DNA of 64,000 nt from Macrostomum hystrix (lineage: Eukaryota > Platyhelminthes > Macrostomidae). The translations under genes and the position numbers were made by a program. The stretch covers positions 21,347,001 through 21,411,000 of the forward strand of contig CATNEN010000038.1 in the NCBI GenBank assembly GCA_950097015.1, written 5' to 3'. The notes under the pieces were generated by a model, which saw nothing but the letters and a program-made list of their open reading frames with translations, searched no databases and was not told where the DNA came from. This document shows positions 23,601-35,460 of this stretch, one piece after another (positions within the stretch are counted from its first letter, which is position 1; every line of letters begins with the position of its first letter).

Positions 23601-26600
23601 GAATAGACATGAGAACACCTGGAGAATAGACATGAGAACACCTGGAGAATAGAGATGAGAACACCTGGAGAATGGACATGAGAACACCTGGAGAATAGAG
23701 ATGAGAACACCTAGAAGATAGACATGAGAACACCTGGAGAATAGACATGAGAACACCTAGAGGATAGACATGAGAACACCTGGAGAATAGACATGAGAAC
23801 ACCTAGAGGATAGGCATGAGAACACCTAGAGGATAGACATGAGAACACCTGGAGAATAGACATGAGAACACCTGGAGGATAGACATGAGAACACCTAGAG
23901 GATAGACATGAGAACACCTGGAGAATAGACATGAGAACACCTGAAGGATAGACATGAGAACACCTGAAGTATAGTCATGAGAACACCTGGAGAATAGACA
24001 TGAGAACACCTGGAGAATAGACATGAGAACACCTGGAGAATAGACATGAGAACACCTGGAGAATAGACATGAGAACACCTGGAGAATAGACATGAGAACA
24101 CCTGGAGAATAGACATGAGAACACCTAGAGAATAGACATAAGAACACCTGGAGAATAGACATGAGAACACCTAGAGAATAGACATGAGAACACCTGGAGA
24201 ATAGAGATGAGTATACCTCTTATCCAACAGAGCTGACAGGCCAGTTGACAGCTCATCAGCTGTAGTGTCGCCCTCCTGCATCAGCCACCGATGTCGCATT
24301 CCAACGCCACCAAAGCCAGGAGTGGTGGCGGAAAATTCGCCGCTATCGAATTCGTCATCAAAATCGCCAGAATCAACAGAGAATTCGAATTTAGATCCAT
24401 TGTTGTCCGCCTTCTCTTTAATTCCAACTGTACTAGTCATCAATTCGTCGTCAGTAGCCGATAAATCTACGTCGCCATCGAACGGATTCAATGGCGACGG
24501 TCGTCGACCACAACAGGAGCTGATGCTGCCGCTGCCGCCGGTGCCGTGTCGCCGACGCTGCCGATGACGCTGCCGACTGTCCTCGGCGGCGGATGTTGGC
24601 GACGCTGTTGGATAGCCGCCCCCAGTAGGAGCTACCGAATCTGAGAACAACCGCTTACGCCTCTGCCTCCTGCCAGACGACCACGGTGCCTGCCTCGACG
24701 AGGCTGTGAAATCTCCCGACAGACCGAAGCTGGCGACGGTGTCGGCTGCGCCCGAGGACAGGGCGTCGTCGCCGATAGCGTGCGGATCGGCTTCGTCTTC
24801 AACATCGTCGCCGATAGCGGCTGTCGATTGGCGCCGATTTGAATTAAGCAAACTGGCGTCCATTCGCTCCTGCCAACCGCTGGGCGGGCACTCGAACCAG
24901 GCCTGGTAGTACCTGGTGTTTAGGGTTAGAGTTAGGGTTAGGGTTAGGGCGTGTCTTTATCAGCCTGTATGGGACTATTGTCAAAGACAAAAGGAACCTA
25001 AAGAGTTAAAGGAATCTGATGCGACTTTATAAAGCTTAAATGTAAAAACCTGATTGTAGAAATCTGAAGGGTACTGCAGGAACCTGAAGAGTATTGTAGA
25101 AACCTGAAGTGTACTGTAGGAACCTGAAGAGTATCGTAGGAACCTGAAGGGTACTGTTGAAACCCAAAGGGTTCTGTACGAACCTGAAGAGTTTTGTATG
25201 AACCTGAAGGGTTCTGTGTGAACCTGAAGGGTTCTGTATGAACCTGAAGAGTTTTGTATGAACCTGAAGAGTTTTGTATGAACCTGAAGGGTTCTGTATG
25301 AACCTGAAGGGTTCTGTATGAACCTGAAGAGTTTTGTATGAACCTGAAGAGTTTTGTATGAACCTGAAGGGTTCTGTATGAACCTGAAGGGTTCTGCATG
25401 AACCTGAAGAGTTTTGTATGAACCTGAAGGGTTCTGTACTGAATGAACCTGAAGAGTTTTGTATGAACCTAAAGAGTTTTGTATGAACCTGAAGGGTTCT
25501 GTATGAACCTGAAGAGTTTTGTATGAACCTGAAGAGTTTTGTATGAACCTGAAGAGTTTTGTATGAACCTGAAGAGTTTTGTATGAACCTGAAGAGTTCT
25601 GTATGAACCTGAAGGGTTCTGTATGAACCTGAAGGGTTCTGTATGAACCTGAAGGGTTCTGTATGAACCTGAAGATTTATAGGAACCAACATGGAAAAAG
25701 TCGGAGCCTCACCTGACAATGCCCTGATGATCTAATTTAGCCAGTGCTTTAACCTCGCGCAGAATCCTAGCCCTGGCCTGATCGCTATTCCTGACGGCCA
25801 CGCGTTTTATAGCGTAGGAGCAGTCGTCGATGCGGTGTCTGGCTTCGAAGACTAAGCCGAAGCCGCCGCGACCCAGACAACGTAGGTGAGTGAACTCGGT
25901 GTGATAGCGGGACACAAAATGACCGCCAAGACCAGGCAGATAGCTGGGCAGGCCGAGCATCGAGTGCTGCTGCTGCTGCTGCGAAGTAGAACTAGTGATG
26001 GACACAGCAGAGCCAGTTGGTAGCAGTTTCAGTTGCTGCTGCTCTGGGGTGGTGTCGCGCTGTTGCGCGCCAACAAGAGTGTTGCTACTAGAGGCATTGG
26101 AATCCACAGAGCAGACCCGGTTTAACTGCTCGTAGCGAGCTCTGTGCAGCACTTTTGTAACAAATAAGTGCACTAGCACCGACAGGAATAGCGACAGAAT
26201 GATAATCTGCGGCATGTAGTGCCACAGAGATCCTGTGTAGTTGTTGATCACCTTTGTTTGAGGAAAAAAGTGGAGAATTTTTTTTTAAATCTTAAAATTT
26301 TTATTCCACTCTTGCCGCTGTTCTCATTCACCCGTCTATTGTACTCTCTACGTTTTCTTCTACCCTCGCCGCTACTTTTTAAATCTCGCAGTTAGTTTTT
26401 CCACTCTCGCCGTTGGAAACGACACTCTCGCCCTTATTTCTCTCACTCTCGCCCTTACTTCTCCCTCTCTCGCCCTTACTTCTCTCACTCTCGCCCTTAC
26501 TTTTCCCTCTCTCGCCCTCGCCCTTATTCTTTCTCTCTCGCCCTTACTTCTCTCACTCTCGCCCTTACTTCTCCCACTCTCGCCCTTAGTTCTCCCACCC

Positions 26601-29600
26601 TCGCCCTTAGTTCTCTCACTCTCGCCCTTACTTCTCCCACTCTCGCCCTTAGTTCTCTCACTCTCGCCCTTAGTTCTTTTCTCTCGCCCTTAGTTCTTCT
26701 CTCTCGCTGTTAGTTCTTCTCTCTCGCTGTTAGTTCTTCTCTCTCGCTGTTGGAAACGCCACTCTCGTCGTTAGTTCTCCCACTCTCGCACTAAGAACAA
26801 CCACTCTCGCCATCTTTCTCCTACTCTCGCCGTTATTTCGCCCACTCTCTCCCAGATAAAAGCCCACTAGGCCACATAAGTTTTGTTAATTTCCCAATAT
26901 TGATGACTCACCTGATAAACAACTCCATCGTCGTCCTCGTCGAATTCTCCGACTGGATCGTCGCCGCCGTGTCCACTACCGCCGGTAGTCGAGTGCTGGC
27001 CATACCGATGCGGCTGCTCGTCATTGGCGTGATGGCCGACTGGGGCGTCCCAGCCGATAGCGGCCGTATAGAAGCCAGGCTCGGCTAACGGCAGGTCTTC
27101 ACGTAGGACCAATTGTCCGCCACTGTCATCAGTGCGACGATCCTGCTGCTGCTGCGGCTTGAATTCTATTTGAACCTGTACAGGAGCAGGCGGCGGCGTA
27201 CGCCAAGATGATTGAACACCGGGAGCCGACACAGCTAGCTGACGTTCCTGACGATGCTGACGATGATACTGCTGCTGTTGCTGTACATAGTACTGATCTC
27301 TGAACTGTCCAATATAAACAGAGGTTGACAATGTTTGCGGCGGCCGGCTAGGACAACCACCGACGTTGGCGCCACCACCGCTGGCAGCGGAGCTACTAGC
27401 CGAGACAGCTTGATCTTTGCGCATGTGAAACACAGAGATTGGCACCAGCTGATGATTACGACGCGAACCACCGACGCCAATTGTCAACTCCCAGGCCTGA
27501 GCAATCGGCGAGTCTAACAGCTGGCGCCAGACGGTGACGCCGGTGTCGGGGTCGACTCGGTAGACGATGCCAGAAGTGACATCGAAGCGTAGACCTTGGC
27601 CAATGGCAGACCTGAGTTTTAAAAATGATGCTTAGTTTTTTAACAGTAGAAGGACAACGAGGGTATTTAAAAAACCAACACTGTATCTCCCATAATATTC
27701 AACCAATCGCAATGAGAATCCAGAACACGGCCTTAAAATTTTCTGAACTTCCAGAAACACAGAACATTGTCATTGTCGAGATATTCAACGATTCTCGTCG
27801 AGGTGGCTTTGCTTACAAACTTTTATTATGTAACTATGTCGGCTTTTATTGCTCATTATATTGGTTATAATAAAGCCAATAAGAGGTTGTAGCCTAGTGG
27901 TTAGGGCGTCGGACTCACGACTTGAAGGTCGGGGGTTCGATTCCCGACTCCACTGGAACAATTTGTGTCCTTTAGCAAGACACTTAACTCTGCATTGCTT
28001 CAGTTCACCCAGCATGGTCTTTATACTATAATATTTCTACTAGAACAAAAATTGCTCCAGCAGAAATGGGAATCGAACCCCCGACCTTCACGTTGTGAGT
28101 CTATTACTCTAAACCTAGGTTCCAAAGCTACAACCCCTAAAGCAACTTGACTGCAATTCTGAACAAAAAGCGCACCTATCATTATTTGCCTCTGCAGTCT
28201 TTTGCTGCTGCTGCTGTTGTTGCTGACGCTGCATTTTGTCGCTGCCGTGATTTGAGCAGAAACGACGGGCCTGAGAGTCGCTGTCGTTTCCGCCCCCGCC
28301 GCCGCCATCTTCCGTGTGATCAGAGCAGGCGTGATAGCTGAGCTCGCATTCTGCCACCTGAAAATTAGTCAAATGAGAGGTAGCTTAAGCTAAAGTAATA
28401 AATAAGCAATCCGAATTTTCCTTCACTTCTCCCCACCATTCACTTTTCCGAAATCTTCCTCGCTTTTAGGCCTATATTTATATTTTCATCGTTAAAGGCT
28501 TTCTTTAATTCCCTCTGCGGTTCTACTTTCTAGAATCTATCGCCACAATTTTCAATTTGTTTTCACAACTTTTTCTCCAAGCTCTTTTTTGTCATACTAT
28601 TTCTTTAGTTACTTGCAGTTATTATGTAGCTCAATCATTTCACCTGAAAGTGCCAGTCCTCTCGACCGCTGCTGTGTACTGCCCTGACTGTGCTAGCCAA
28701 TCGTCTGACAGTAAGCACACCGCCAGCGACACCTTCCTGACGATCGCTGCCACCATCCTCTTCGACTTCGGCTTCGTCGTCGTCCGCGTAACCGTCGTCG
28801 TCCGCTATTCCGTCGTCAAGACGACGCCTATGATTAGTCCTAGCCGACTGGCTAGCCGTTGTAGTTGGCGCTTCCGGTGAGAGATTGTGACAACCGGAAG
28901 CTCCGCATTGATAAATAGGTTTGCCAGTGCGCAATGATATGCCAGTCAATAGTGTCTCCTTGCTGCCGACAACAAATGTGTCCTCGGCTAGACGATAGGA
29001 TGTCGATAGTAGAGTGTCGGCATTCACTGGTAGGGAGTGCAAACTGCCAGAGTCCAGACGGTATAGTGAGCCATCCAGGGCAGGTATAATGCGATAGGCC
29101 TGACCTCCGCTGTCACGATGCTAAGTAAGCCATTAAATTTATTCAGAAATTAAAACTTTTTTATCTTAAAAAACATAAAAATCACAAGTAATATAAATTT
29201 TCTTACCAAAAGCTGGCTGATACTCTGTGACAGTAGTGGCTTTCCAAGATCAAACTGCCACTTTAGTGGACTTGCATTAGCTGATGATGGAGATATAGTG
29301 AAGGCGCTGATCTTACCATCAACAGTGCTGACCAGGACAGTTTTACTAAAATTGAATTGGGATAGGGATAAAGTTAAATGGGATTGTTTTACAACAGTGT
29401 ATAGATATACACTACCTAAAAGTAATTATCCTGCATGAACATTGTGAAGTTTACATAGCAATTTATAATGTGCATGTAAGTTTTTGAGATGTGCAGAATG
29501 GGCAGAATGGAACTGAATATTTATTGAATAAACAAACAAGCTTAACTTTCTTTGGAGAAGCAGACTTAAAAGCAGTTTTCTGCCTCTCTCTGAAATTAAA

Positions 29601-31681
29601 AGTTTTCATAAAACACCCAACAGAAATTATTTCAGGTGAGAAAATTTTTTTCAATAAAATAATGTACTGTGCTAATCTTTCAAACAAAAGACATTTTGTT
29701 TTCTGGTAGATTAAAGGTAGCAGACACAAGACTGATTAAAGACTGATAATACACACATGTTTAGGTTTAGTTCTTGACTGCAAGTCTATGCCTGTTATCT
29801 TATTTTTAGCTATAATAATATTTATTTATAATATAACATTTATAATATCCAAGACAGGCCCCTCGGTAGTGCATTTTTACATTTTGTTTTAAATATTATT
29901 ATAAATGTAAAAAAATGTATAAATGGCTTCTGTTACATGTGTATGGTGACATAGCATCCTAACAAAAAGGACAGCTATTAGTCTAGACTAGAGCTAGGTC
30001 TAATGCAACCATTAATCAATGGTTAATTCTGACAGAGCTACTGTTTAAATAAATTATAAAATGTTCATATGTAGGGACTCTAGGACTTCAGCAAAAAAAT
30101 GGAAAAATGAAAAAATATAAAATATAATGCTATGTTCTGATGAAAAAAAAGAACAAATTTTATGTTAAGAAAATAAAGCCTATTATCAATAGAAGGAAGA
30201 TAAAATTTACATTACAACAAGGTTTTATTCGCTACAAGTAGTGTGTAAACAAGAAAGTTATACCATGCCAAAATTTGTTATTTTTTAAGTATTCACTGTG
30301 TGATCGAAATTTAGAAAAAACTACCTTAAGTAGAACTTAAAAAATTTACTAATGCATTAATACTGAAATAAACAAATTAAAAATTAAGAAAGAGTATATA
30401 AAAATCTATATTAACAATTTTTTAGTAAAAGACAGTTTTTTCACTTTGTGAATTTTTTGGTTGACATTTTCTTTTTCTTTTTCGCAATCATTGTTTATCG
30501 TGTTTTCCAAGTGTATCCCATTAAAATTTTACGTAGAATTTTATGAAGAAAATGTTATACTCAAACCTTTTTATTTTCCATAAATGGAATCTCCCAGAAA
30601 TATGTTTCTCTAATGTACCCTCTTTAACACATTTCAGATGGCTTTTGCAATTGACTATAAATAGTAAATTGATGTCTATGTGACATCTAGGCCTATTTGT
30701 TAAGCTATGGAATAGGTATGGCTTTGTCACTTCTTTAAAGCCAAAAGAGTTTATATTGTAAACAAATAAACATGTTTTGTCAGAATACTAATCCTATTTA
30801 ATGTAAAATTGAATTTTAATACTTTAATACTGAATGTTAATAGAATACATATATTCTATAGTGTAGATAATGAAAAAATGAACTATATGCGGTTGGATTT
30901 TTTTAAATCCATTAAAAAATAAGGCAGTTGCTACAAATTGCATGAAATACATACATTAGAGCTCGGTTACTATATACATAAAACGCTACCAATTCAGACT
31001 TAAAATATGCTACCATTAAGAGTTAAAAGCTTCATATTGCATTAAATTATAAGAAAGGTTAATAACCACTTTGATAACAGCAATCGGATATTAAATATTG
31101 TGTGACAATCCTATAACAATTTTGATAATAACATTGGAACAGTAAATATAATATAAAGAAGCACTAGAACAACTTTGGTGATAACAGTAAGATTAAATTA
31201 GCCCTACAACAATTATTAGAATTATTTAAACACATAATTATCAATAGAAAATATAGGGCCTATAGGGCCTATGCCTTTGATAATAGAAAATAATACAAGC
31301 CATAATACAGACATAGCAAAGTGCAACAAACCTCAGATTTTGAAATGACGTTGAACTTTGCTTGTGTTTTTGTGATGGTTTTACTTCTTTTGAAGCAAAA
31401 GTGATAGACCTTTCCTGAATTTTATTATTATTTATTTTGTGAGGACTAACAATCTCTGATTCTTCGTGTTCCTCATCATCAGGAATATCAGCAACAGTCG
31501 CAGGTCCATCACCACTAGAAAAACCAGAATCTTTATCTAGAATATCTGAGTCTTGTTTTAACTTTGTTGAATCGACTTCCAGAAGAGAAAATAAAAGAAA
31601 TGCTAGTAGAAAAAAAGTAGCAAATCTTTTTAAGAGAAAGCAGTGCAACATGACATTAATACACAGTTCCGGAGTTGACAC
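20601..31681 (-). CDS. EIF2AK3: PERK, ER-stress eIF2-alpha kinase
   Basis: Nine exons on the minus strand: 31332-31681, 29207-29345, 28644-29120, 28176-28357, 26912-27611, 25713-26251, 24217-24912, 22027-22613, 20601-21217. All phases fit, summing to 1429 codons with stop. The N-terminus has a hydrophobic signal segment; the second ATG at 31649-31651 starts closer to it. The luminal part has PERK/IRE1-like repeats ([34 protein letters not shown]). A membrane segment follows at about residue 630-646. The kinase has a glycine loop (GRGGFG), AIK lysine, [21 protein letters not shown], a large acidic insert, the PERK hallmark [28 protein letters not shown] and [14 protein letters not shown]. It phosphorylates eIF2-alpha in response to unfolded proteins (family knowledge). 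It is longer than the roughly 1100 residues of vertebrate PERK because of inserts, and it ends in an 11-Gln tract just before LANRL. Confidence 0.95.
21250..21990. repeat. About 47-bp minisatellite in PERK intron 8
   Basis: Copies contain GGATTGAAAATCCTCAGG and GTTTCAGGGGTTGATATCAA. It fills the intron between the exon that ends in KIG and the exon that starts with the DFG motif. Confidence 0.93.
22725..22880 (-). repeat. Composite SINE-1 fragment in PERK intron 7
   Basis: The minus strand begins with the SINE-1 head (TTGTAGCCTAGTGATTAGGG) and later has AGTCCATGGACTG and the GCGCAATAGCTGCGG tail. The B box and conserved central block are replaced by a GGCCGCATCCGGCCCGTGGG segment of unknown origin. 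Confidence 0.6.
23330..24216. repeat. 23-bp minisatellite phased to a PERK 5' splice site
   Basis: About 38 copies. In gene sense the unit is GTGTTCTCATGTCTATTCTC plus CAG, and the intron itself begins GTATACTCATCTCTATTCTC plus CAG, which differs from the unit at three of 23 positions. The array therefore starts at intron base 1 and every unit begins with CAG|GTGTTC. Confidence 0.97.
24918..24949 (+). repeat. Interstitial TTAGGG telomere-like repeat at a PERK 3' splice site
   Basis: About five TTAGGG units, one of them TTAGAG. In gene sense the strand reads CCCTAACCCTAA and is followed by the acceptor ACACCAG at the exon ending at 24912. Confidence 0.85.
25040..25690. repeat. 20-bp minisatellite in PERK intron 6
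   Basis: About 32 copies. In gene sense the unit is CAGGTTCATACAGAACCCTT or the CAAAACTCTT variant. Each unit contains TTCAG|GTTC. It lies about 20 bp inside the 5' splice site CAG|GTGAGG. Confidence 0.95.
26400..26860. repeat. Degenerate minisatellite in PERK intron 5
   Basis: Copies of about 18-19 bp, CACTCTCGCCCTTACTTCTC, strongly pyrimidine-rich on the plus strand and so purine-rich in the PERK transcript. Confidence 0.9.
27640..27800 (+). repeat. Dispersed repeat R3, partial copy 3 in PERK intron 4
   Basis: It starts with an ACAGTAGAAGGACAACGAG motif like that at 8982 and contains AACCAATCGCAATG, CAGAACATTGTCATTGTCG and GATATTCAACGATTCTCGTC. It shares the last motif with the arms of the foldback element at 50661. 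Confidence 0.6.
27881..28018 (+). repeat. tRNA-derived SINE-1, 5' part, in PERK intron 4
   Basis: It has an intact tRNA-like head: the A-box region GTAGCCTAGTGGTTAGGG and B-box GGGTTCGATTCCC, followed by TGTCCTTTAGCAAGACACTT and TGCTTCAGTTCACCCAGC. The 3' half is missing. Confidence 0.85.
28045..28136 (-). repeat. SINE-1 head in inverted orientation next to the previous copy
   Basis: The minus strand reads GGGGTTGTAGCTTTGGAACC, then a B box GGGGGTTCGATTCCC. With the copy at 27881-28018 it forms an inverted pair 26 bp apart inside PERK intron 4. Confidence 0.75.
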
Positions 31682-33600
31682 ATCAGCATCAGCAACAGTA
31701 TGCCACTGCCAGGAATGAGGTGTTTATTAATTACAACAAAGGCAACTGCAGAAGTCAAACTGACATAGCTATGTATTGCACAGATAATTAGGACTTTTAG
31801 TGCGAAATTTTTACATTATATTAATGTAAACTTTTGCTTTTGCTGAACAGCACAAACTTCTATCACGAAGGCCAAAAGGAAGCCAGAGGTTTATGTTTAG
31901 GCTACACGATTGCAAATCTCGTTTCATGGAATGATATTGACGCCATCCAAAAATACTGGCACATAAATTTTCTAGTCCGGATTTTCTAGATGTAATAAAT
32001 GCAGTTTTCTTAATGATATAAGTCGATCTTTTCTATATAGTGAACAGTACTGCTATATATATGTATTTTTGACTTGTTGTAATGCATCAAATCGCTTTCT
32101 CTGAAAAATAAAGTTCGTTATTTCTTGTCACTGCTTGCCTTGTGTTAGACGTCTGAATCTAGGTAAGTGCTAAGAAAGAAGACGTCTAGTAGATATCACA
32201 GTGCATTAAATAATTTATTTTTTTTCTGCTAATACTTCGTTTTAGTTTATTTAAAATATTTAAGTATGTAACATAATGCACAAGTTCCAGTTGCATGTTT
32301 GGTTCTAATCAGACTTAAAAACTTAATGTCCTTTACAGAACAGATTTAGCCTATTTCAATAATATATTGGGCTTTTACTAGTACATTTTATTACCCTGTG
32401 TTTAGGCAGAATTTTACTTGGAGCGCCATCTACTGAAATCTGGATGATTGGGCATTATTTTTTTATTTGACTCTAACAAAGTTGATGTTGTGTCCATCAA
32501 CCATTGTCCATGCTATGTGGTACCTGCCTACCTGGAAACTTTATCACCCAGATGATAAACTGTCCAGGATCTCAGAGCGTAGCTGACAAGTGACTTCGAA
32601 TTAATGAAAATTTGTGCTTTATATAATTAAAAGTTTTTTAAACTGTTTTCAGTCATTGTTTTTTTTCAATTTTATTCGTTCTTAATTCCTTCGGTTGGGG
32701 CCTATTTTGAGATCTTGTGTTGGCAAATTTTCTCTCAATCCATCATGGCATTCAAATTACAATTACTCTTGTAAATAATTCTGTTTTCACAGACTTAAAC
32801 AAACCCCATCTTCAATGTCAATGGTTGTTACTTGTGGATAAGAAACTAACCAAGCTTTTACTAATAGGCAAGATGAAGTGTTTGATCTTCAAAGTGGATA
32901 ACAAAATTGTAAGATGACCAAGTTGTAAGATGAAAGTTTATAGAATTTTATCAAACACTTTCATTAAAGTGTTTGATTAATCTTTCATTGGCAAAGATTG
33001 TGTTTAAAAAAAACTATAATACCAAATTGGATATTTCTCAAAGGTTGCGATTCTAAAGCAGATGTTTGACAGTTTCCAATCCACATTTGAGGGAAAATGA
33101 AGTTGAAGTTAAGGGAAAACTTTGGCATAAGGAGGTAAAACTAAGTTGCAACTGAGGGAAAACTTAAGTAGCACATTTAAGAATCAACTGTACAAAAAGG
33201 AGAGCAAAACTAACTGCAAATTAGTTTTATCTTTTTGCAACTTAGTTTTGTTTTATGGGTTTAGTTACAACTTGAGTTTTCCAGAATTTCTTTGGTCTAA
33301 TTTTCATATCTCTATCATTTCATTTTTTTCAATTATTCTCAATATTTTTCTTTATAGACTATACTATATTCCTTGTTACTTGCTATTGCTGACCATAGCC
33401 ATTTGATATAAATTCTAGGATCTGGATGATAAAGTGTCTATGATGTGTCTAAGTGTTGTGTCTCAGGCCCTATAATGTGTTTTTGGGATAGGACTTAAGG
33501 GTTCACTTTTTAGTGTTTTCACAGACATGTGACTAGGCCCCTAGTCTTATAGATGTCTTATAGCTGTTGTTAGTTGTAGTTACTATTGTTATTATAGTTA
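31682..33600. other. AT-rich region between divergent PERK and cytochrome c
   Basis: No gene was recognised. A foldback at 33125-33285 has inverted copies of AAAACTAAGTTGCAA (about 33139 and 33234). The remainder has no open frame with coding character. Both gene promoters must lie between here and 34065. Confidence 0.4.
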
Positions 33601-33613
33601 GTAATAGTTCTAT

Positions 33614-33935
33614 AGCTATTAGAGAGGTTGTAGCCTAGTGGTTAGGGCATCGGACTCATGACTTGAAGGTTGGGGGTTCAATTCCCATCTCCACTTAAAC
33701 AATTTGTGTCCTTTAGCAAGACACTTAACTCTGCATTGCTTCAGTTCACCCAGCTGTTAAATGGGTACTAGCATTAGCTGGGATAATTGAAGGTGGGTGT
33801 GGCATCCCCCTAGTCCATGTAAACTTTCTATTTATTAACTGGCCTAGCTCTTGGCAACTGCTGCCATAACCGCTACTAGCTATAACATGTTTGCCTAAAG
33901 TGTACCTATCTATCTATTTATCTATCCAACATTGT
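33614..33935 (+). repeat. Full-length-looking tRNA-derived SINE-1 upstream of cytochrome c
   Basis: It has the tRNA-like head (GAGGTTGTAGCCTAGTGGTT), B box GGGTTCAATTCCC, the conserved block TGTCCTTTAGCAAGACACTT, CAGCTGTTAAATGGGTAC, and a 3' tail of TATC repeats at about 33906-33927. It is about 320 bp and the best representative in the window. Confidence 0.85.
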
Positions 33936-34065
33936 ATAATGACAAGAAACAAACATAAAAACATAAAACAAAAAATAATTAGTTGAATTTTTTTAATATA
34001 TAGCAAATTATATCTTTATTGTCGTAACTGATTCCAGCTATCTTAGCACTCTCATCCAATCAGCA

Positions 34066-34395
34066 ATGGGCGGCATTCCCGAAGGAAACGTTGAGAAGGG
34101 CAAGAAGATTTTTATCCAACGCTGCCTGCAGTGCCACACAGTTGAGAAGGGCGGCGCCCACAAGACCGGCCCGAATCTGAACGGATTATTTGGCCGCAAA
34201 ACCGGACAGGCTCCTGGTTTTTCTTACACTGACGCCAACAAATCTAAGGGCATCACCTGGGGCGAGGACACCCTGTTTGAGTACCTGCTCAATCCTAAGA
34301 AGTACATTCCCGGCACCAAGATGGTGTTCGCGGGTCTCAAGAAGGAGCAGGATCGCGGCGACCTCATCGCCTACCTGAAGGACGCCACTAAGTGA
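34066..34395 (+). CDS. Cytochrome c
   Basis: A single-exon frame of 109 aa, normal for animal cytochrome c with the short N-terminal extension MGGIPEGN. It carries electrons between complexes III and IV in the mitochondrial intermembrane space and can trigger apoptosome assembly (family knowledge). The heme-binding motif CLQCH is at residues 20-24, the axial Met is M86 in PGTKMVFAG, and [18 protein letters not shown] and the C-terminal [11 protein letters not shown] are typical. The ATG is the only plausible start. A pyrimidine-poor AG (CTGATTCCAG) 30 nt upstream could be a 5' UTR or leader acceptor. An AATAAA at 34780 is a possible poly(A) signal. No intron interrupts the CDS, unlike in many animals. 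Confidence 0.97.
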   Translation: MGGIPEGNVEKGKKIFIQRCLQCHTVEKGGAHKTGPNLNGLFGRKTGQAPGFSYTDANKSKGITWGEDTLFEYLLNPKKYIPGTKMVFAGLKKEQDRGDLIAYLKDATK

Positions 34396-34974
34396 GCGGC
34401 CCAACCTCGTCTAGCAGCACAAATACACAGTTTAAATTGACGATTAGACATATAATTTTAGTTTCAAAATTAGGTCTAGTTATTAAGCTTTACATCTGAG
34501 AACTTTGAACTCTTTTACTGCGATCTGTTTAATGTGTTTTTAAATGCTGTTTAATTAGTAAATCAGGACAGAAAAATTCTGAAAATTGAATTTTTCGGTA
34601 ATCAATGGGTAACTTATTATTATCACTGCACCAAACTTTCTTAGTAGGTAAAAACTTGTTTTAGTTTCTAACGCGCTAGACTCATAGCACATCCCCTTGC
34701 TTTCTGCTAAGGATCTAACTGTTTTTGCTTAATCGGGTCAGCTACTAGATTGTCGTCATCTTTCTATCTCAATATGAAAAATAAATATTTAAAAGCAAAC
34801 TTGCCTCTAGAAAACCTCGCAACTTTGTCTCCGTCGTGGCGCTAATTTTAACAAGTCCTTTATTAACTTTTGACGGCGCCTGATAAATGACAATAATTAG
34901 TTGATTCTGTGACTTGGATTTTTTCATGTTATGCAGTAATGCACCAAGCTGTATGTTGGAATTATCAAAGAAGT

Positions 34975-35460
34975 TAATTCTGATAAGCTAATCTAGAGCT
35001 AGATTTTGATTGGCTAGTCTAGAGCTAGATTTTGATTTGCTAATCTGTGTAGCGAGATTCGAAAATTAGCTAATCTGTAGCGAGGTTCTGATTGACTAAT
35101 CGGTAGAAAGATTTTGATTGGCTAATCTGTAGTGAGATTCTGATTGGCTAGTCTGTAGAGAGGTTCTGATTGGCTAATCTGTAGCGAGATTCTGATTAGC
35201 TAGTCTGTAGAAAGATTTTGATTGGCTAATCTGTAGAGAGGTTCTGATTGGCTAATCTGTAGCGAGATTCTGATTAGCTAGTCTGTAGAGAGGTTCTGAT
35301 TGGCTAATCTGTAGAGAGGTTCTGATTGGCTAATCTGTATAGTGAGATTCTGATTGGCTAATCTGTAGCGAGGTTCTGATTGACTAATCTGTAGCGAGAT
35401 TCTGATTGGCTAGTCTGTAGAGAGGTTCTGATTGGCTAATCTGTAGGGAGATTCTGAATC
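34975..35460. repeat. Minisatellite 3' of cytochrome c
   Basis: About 18 copies of 26-27 bp with core GATTGGCTAATCTGTAGCGA. Each unit contains ATTGG, the reverse of a CCAAT box. A related unit occurs in inverted orientation at 36590-36770. Confidence 0.93.

Noticed and set aside
23301-24170. Several frames with repeated [11 protein letters not shown] peptides
   Set aside because: They are translations of the 23-bp intronic array in PERK.
30521-30730. 69-codon frame in PERK intron 1
   Set aside because: It is in AT-rich intron sequence with no homology, and PERK exons on both sides splice across it in phase.
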